From assembly GCA_947254465.1 (NCBI GenBank), contig CAMYEU010000073.1, forward strand, positions 1 to 7,816: 7,816 nt of DNA. Reading direction: 5' to 3'. Below are positions 5,266-7,816 of this stretch, in pieces; positions within the stretch are counted from its first letter, which is position 1; every line of letters begins with the position of its first letter. Origin of the DNA: an uncultured Gemella sp. (lineage in GTDB: Bacteria; Bacillota; Bacilli; Staphylococcales; Gemellaceae). Under the pieces are notes generated by a model. It saw only the letters and a list, made by a program, of their open reading frames with translations, was not told the origin of the DNA and made no database searches. Both the position numbers and the translations under genes were made by a program.

Positions 5266-5294
5266 ATTATAACATTATTTCAAGTAAATATCAA
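5266..5294 (-). promoter_or_regulatory. rplS promoter with extended -10
   Basis: On the minus strand TTGATA (5294-5289) and TATAAT (5271-5266) are 17 bases apart, with TG one base upstream of the -10 (TGTTATAAT). This is the strongest promoter in the window, as expected for a ribosomal protein gene. It lies just after the stop codon of the YusI-like gene. Confidence 0.8.
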
Positions 5295-5315
5295 TAGAAA
5301 ATTTAATAAAATTTA

Positions 5316-5675
5316 TTATAAAAGAGCTTTTTCCCAAGTTTCTTCTTTAAAACCAAGAAGTAGGATATCGTTTTTAAAGTCAAATGCTAAAGGACGTTTA
5401 ATTAACATACCATTGTCATGAAGTAATGTTAAAGCCTCATCAAGAGATAAAGTCTCTAACTTGTCTTTTAATCCAAGTTCTTTATAAACTAAACCACTAG
5501 TGTTGAATAATTTTTTTAATGGTAAATCGAATGTTTCGATGATTTTTTTAAATTCTGCTATTGTCGGTGTTTTTTCTTTTACATTGAAGTATGTTGCTTC
5601 AATATTGTTTTCTGTTAAAAGTTTTTTTGCTTTTCTACATGTCGAGCATGTTGGATATTCGTAAATAGTTAGCAT
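5316..5675 (-). CDS. ArsC/Spx-family thioredoxin-fold protein, YusI-like
   Basis: The 119-residue protein belongs to the ArsC-related family that also holds the Spx and MgsR regulators and small reductase-like proteins such as YusI/YffB. A CSTC redox pair stands at residues 10-13 after the first beta strand (LTIYEYPTCSTCRKAKK), and LIKRPL at 91-96 carries the conserved Arg-Pro of the family. FNTSGLVYKELGLKDKL (57-73) resembles YusI more than Spx, from memory. A thiol reductase or glutathione/thioredoxin-linked role is more likely than arsenate reduction, and no ars genes are nearby. Spx-like regulation cannot be excluded. AGGAG (5685-5681) lies 5 bases before the ATG. No clear terminator separates it from rplS, so some read-through is possible. 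Confidence 0.85.
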   Translation of the reverse strand: MLTIYEYPTCSTCRKAKKLLTENNIEATYFNVKEKTPTIAEFKKIIETFDLPLKKLFNTSGLVYKELGLKDKLETLSLDEALTLLHDNGMLIKRPLAFDFKNDILLLGFKEETWEKALL

Positions 5676-5720
5676 ATAATCTCCTCAATAATTTTTTATG
5701 AATTCTAAATAATTATTGAT

Positions 5721-5749
5721 ATTATAATATTTATTTTTATTAGTGTAAA
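5721..5749 (-). promoter_or_regulatory. Promoter of the YusI-like gene
   Basis: On the minus strand TTTACA (5749-5744) and TATAAT (5726-5721) are separated by 17 bases, about 45 bases before the start codon. It diverges from the ABC-transporter promoter on the plus strand. Confidence 0.65.
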
Positions 5750-5790
5750 GAAATCTGTTTAGTAGGAATGTTTAAGAGTAAGCGATTATG

Positions 5791-5819
5791 TTAAAACATT
5801 AAATAATATGTGATATAAT
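5791..5819 (+). promoter_or_regulatory. Promoter of the ABC-transporter operon with overlapping dyads
   Basis: A TATAAT (5814-5819) preceded by TG one base away (extended -10) has only a poor -35, TTAAAA (5791-5796), at 17 bases. A dyad ATGTT-AA-AACAT (5788-5799) covers the -35 and a 12-bp perfect palindrome ATATAATTATAT (5813-5824) covers the -10. Either could be an operator, but the second is low in complexity. Confidence 0.55.
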
Positions 5820-5847
5820 TATATTATAGGAATAAAGGAGAAATGCT

Positions 5848-6549
5848 ATGCAAAAGATAGTTGTAAAAGATGTTTCTAAAATATATGGTGAAAATAATAA
5901 TAAAGTTATAGCGAATGATGCTATTAGTTTTGATATTGATGAAGGAGAATTCGTGGTGATTTTAGGTCCTAGTGGGGCTGGAAAAAGTACATTGTTGAAT
6001 ATTATAGGTGGAATGGACAATGCCAGTGAGGGATCTATTAATGTATTTGGAAAAGAAATTGTTGGTTTAAATGAAGACGAACTTACAAAATATAGAAGAG
6101 AAGACATAGGATTCGTATTTCAATTCTATAATTTAATACCAAACCTAACAGTTTTGGAAAATGTAGAATTAGCTGGACAAATAGTGAAGCGACCTAAAAA
6201 AGCAACAGATATTTTAAAGTTAGTAGGATTAGAACATAGGATGGATAATTTCCCTTCGCAAATCTCTGGTGGAGAACAACAGCGTGTTGCTATAGCAAGA
6301 GCAATCGCTAAAAATCCAAAACTATTACTTTGTGATGAACCAACGGGAGCATTAGATTATAAAACGGGGAAGAATATCTTAAATATCCTAAAAGATTATA
6401 GTGTGGATGAGAAAAAAACTGTAGTTATTATTACTCATAATAGTTCTATAGCTGAGGCTGCTGACAAGGTAATAGAAATATATGATGCTAAAGTGAAAAA
6501 AGTAACACAAAATATTAATCCTAAAAGTATTGATGAAATAGAGTGGTAG
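5848..6549 (+). CDS. ABC transporter ATPase, MacB/LolD-type
   Basis: This 233-residue nucleotide-binding protein powers a membrane partner by ATP hydrolysis. All catalytic motifs are present: Walker A GPSGAGKST (40-48), Q-loop in FVFQFYNLIP, signature ISGGEQQ (139-145), Walker B LLLCDEPTG (159-167) and the H-loop His197 in ITHN. The IPNLTVLENV stretch and the length fit the MacB/LolD/FtsE group, which pairs with FtsX-like permeases rather than import permeases. AAAGGAG (5834-5840) lies 7 bases before the ATG; another ATG at 5843 is out of frame. The permease gene begins 4 bases after its stop, so the two are translationally coupled. The C-terminus after the H-loop is short. Substrate is unknown; peptide, antibiotic or envelope roles are all possible. 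Confidence 0.92.
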   Translation: MQKIVVKDVSKIYGENNNKVIANDAISFDIDEGEFVVILGPSGAGKSTLLNIIGGMDNASEGSINVFGKEIVGLNEDELTKYRREDIGFVFQFYNLIPNLTVLENVELAGQIVKRPKKATDILKLVGLEHRMDNFPSQISGGEQQRVAIARAIAKNPKLLLCDEPTGALDYKTGKNILNILKDYSVDEKKTVVIITHNSSIAEAADKVIEIYDAKVKKVTQNINPKSIDEIEW

Positions 6550-6553
6550 TGTT

Positions 6554-7816
6554 ATGAAAGCAATAAATAAAGATATATTAAGAGAAGTATCAAAAACAAA
6601 GTCGAAGTTTATATCGATAATGATAATAATGTTTCTGGGAGTTTTTATCTTTGTAGGTTTAAAAGAAACATCGCCTGCTATGGTGAATACTTATAATAAG
6701 TACATAGAACATCATAAGATGTATGATTTACGAGTAAGTCATAATTTTGGAATCAATGAAGAAGATATGAAAATCATAAATGCTCTAGATAATATTGATT
6801 TAAGTGAGAGTTATTTTATAAAAAAACTACAGGTAACTAATAGCAATGACTTTGTAAATATTGAATCTTTACCCCGAAAATTAGTTTTACCCAAGGTAAC
6901 AGAGGGGACTCTACCTACTAATGATAAAGAAATAGCTTTAGTTGAATCACTGCAAAGTAGGTATAAAGTTGGGGATGAGATCTCTTTTGTTTCAGATAAG
7001 AGCGAAAGTAATATTTTAAAACAGTATAAATTTAAGGTAGTTGGTTTTGTTCAAGGAGCAGATCATATAGAGGTTTCTAATAATAATTTAGCTAATAAGG
7101 ATTATTTTGGGTATGTAAAAAGAGATGTTTTCAAATTTGAAAATGTAAGTGGAGTTAATATAAAACTTAAAGATATTAACTACAAATATAGTGATAAAGA
7201 CTATATTACTGAAGTTAATAAGACTCGAGATACCTTGATAGAAAAATTAAAAACTCAGCAGAAAATTGATGAAAAAAATTATTTAGATAAAAATAATAAG
7301 AAATTAAACGAAAATGAAAAAGTAATAAATCAAGCACAAGAACAACTTAATAGTGTTAAAGAAAAACTTGAATTATTAAAAAATATTGATAGCAAGAGTT
7401 ATAGTGAACAAGTAGAAAAATTGAATAAAGCTCAAAAAGAGATTGATGATAATAAAAAGCAACTAAATATTGGGAAAGCTAGTCTTTCAGAAGAAAGTTA
7501 TCCTAGATTCTCTGTAGAAAATATTAGAGGTTTAAAAAATTATGCTCAATTTATAGATTCTGCGAGTAGTTTAACCTTTGTAGCTAATGTTTTTTCAATA
7601 TTCTTATTCGTTGTATCGATTTTAGTTTCACTAACAACATTAACTAGAATGATAGATGAAAATAGGATAAATATCGGTACTCTTAAATCACTAGGATACA
7701 GTAATTATCAAATTTCTAAAAAATATTTTGTATATGGTGGATTATCTACCTTGATAGGTACGATATTAGGGATTATTGGAGCATATTTGGTGATTGTGCC
7801 GATAATATATAATTCT
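6554..7816 (+). CDS. FtsX/MacB-type ABC permease with coiled coil, cut by window end
   Basis: The reading frame is open for 421 codons and runs off the window. A hydrophobic segment near residues 19-36 anchors the N-terminus, and a large extracytoplasmic region follows. It contains a mixed segment (about 40-215) and then a long Lys/Glu/Asn/Gln-rich stretch (about 222-315) that looks like a coiled-coil hairpin. A second membrane segment lies at about 340-362. The next loop, RMIDENRINIGTLKSLGYS (365-383), is the signature loop of FtsX permeases that contacts the ATPase. A third segment begins near 393. The layout matches the long (often over 1000 residues) two-FtsX-domain permeases of Gram-positives, so over half is probably missing. 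The start ATG has a weak ribosome site (GAGTGG) and likely relies on coupling to the ATPase gene 4 bases upstream. Confidence 0.88.
   Translation, partial: MKAINKDILREVSKTKSKFISIMIIMFLGVFIFVGLKETSPAMVNTYNKYIEHHKMYDLRVSHNFGINEEDMKIINALDNIDLSESYFIKKLQVTNSNDFVNIESLPRKLVLPKVTEGTLPTNDKEIALVESLQSRYKVGDEISFVSDKSESNILKQYKFKVVGFVQGADHIEVSNNNLANKDYFGYVKRDVFKFENVSGVNIKLKDINYKYSDKDYITEVNKTRDTLIEKLKTQQKIDEKNYLDKNNKKLNENEKVINQAQEQLNSVKEKLELLKNIDSKSYSEQVEKLNKAQKEIDDNKKQLNIGKASLSEESYPRFSVENIRGLKNYAQFIDSASSLTFVANVFSIFLFVVSILVSLTTLTRMIDENRINIGTLKSLGYSNYQISKKYFVYGGLSTLIGTILGIIGAYLVIVPIIYNS

Noticed and set aside
5304..5318. Palindrome TAATAAA-A-TTTATTA after the YusI-like gene as its terminator
   Set aside because: The loop would be one base and no U tract follows, so it cannot work as an intrinsic terminator.
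5316..5675. Arsenate reductase of an arsenic-resistance operon
   Set aside because: No arsR, arsB or acr3 gene is nearby, and the sequence is closer to the YusI/Spx branch than to true ArsC.
5799..6107. Minus-strand open frame opposite the ABC ATPase N-terminus
   Set aside because: Antisense to the Walker A region of a clear ATPase gene; its extension covers the promoter of that gene.

Overview
The window is AT-rich and carries Bacilli-type genes (ribosomal protein L19, PfoR-like membrane protein, Spx/ArsC-like thioredoxin-fold protein, FtsX-type ABC exporter), typical Gram-positive Shine-Dalgarno sites and U-tract terminators. It suggests a low-GC Bacillota of the class Bacilli, perhaps Gemella or a relative; the genus is a guess. 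The first 46 bases are not biological: they match an Illumina Nextera i7 adapter (index plus transposon mosaic end), so native sequence starts at about 47 and the left edge is a contig end.

Left part (47-3459): a noncoding AT-rich stretch with a promoter (275-303) precedes a three-gene flavin operon. It encodes ApbE, the FAD:protein FMN transferase (424-1359), a small NAD(P)H-dependent FMN reductase (1417-2130), and a larger paralogue (2148-3404) made of an FMN-reductase domain, a PAS-like domain and an Ala/Pro-rich C-terminal tail. A strong terminator closes the operon at 3420-3459. The notable feature is the tail: it carries the heptapeptide DATSGAS twice, 23 residues apart. This resembles the D-x-x-(S/T)-(G/S)-A-(T/S) sequence that ApbE flavinylates. 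The operon may therefore encode both the transferase and its substrate, a soluble reductase with two tethered FMNs on a flexible arm. No FMN_bind domain, fumarate reductase or membrane electron acceptor is visible.

Middle part: a monocistronic PfoR/PTS_EIIC_2-family membrane protein (3558-4631) with its own promoter and terminator; a short intergenic segment with inverted and direct repeats (4681-4773); then, on the minus strand, rplS (4833-5177) with terminator, extended -10 promoter and a leader hairpin likely to be the Firmicutes L19 leader. Upstream of rplS on the same strand is a YusI-like ArsC/Spx-family protein (5316-5675) with its own promoter.

Right part: divergent from the YusI-like gene, a MacB/LolD-type ATPase (5848-6549) is followed after 4 bases by an FtsX/MacB-type permease (6554 onward) that is cut by the window end. 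The permease carries a predicted coiled-coil hairpin in its first extracytoplasmic domain. The pair probably forms one ABC exporter or mechanotransmission complex of unknown substrate.
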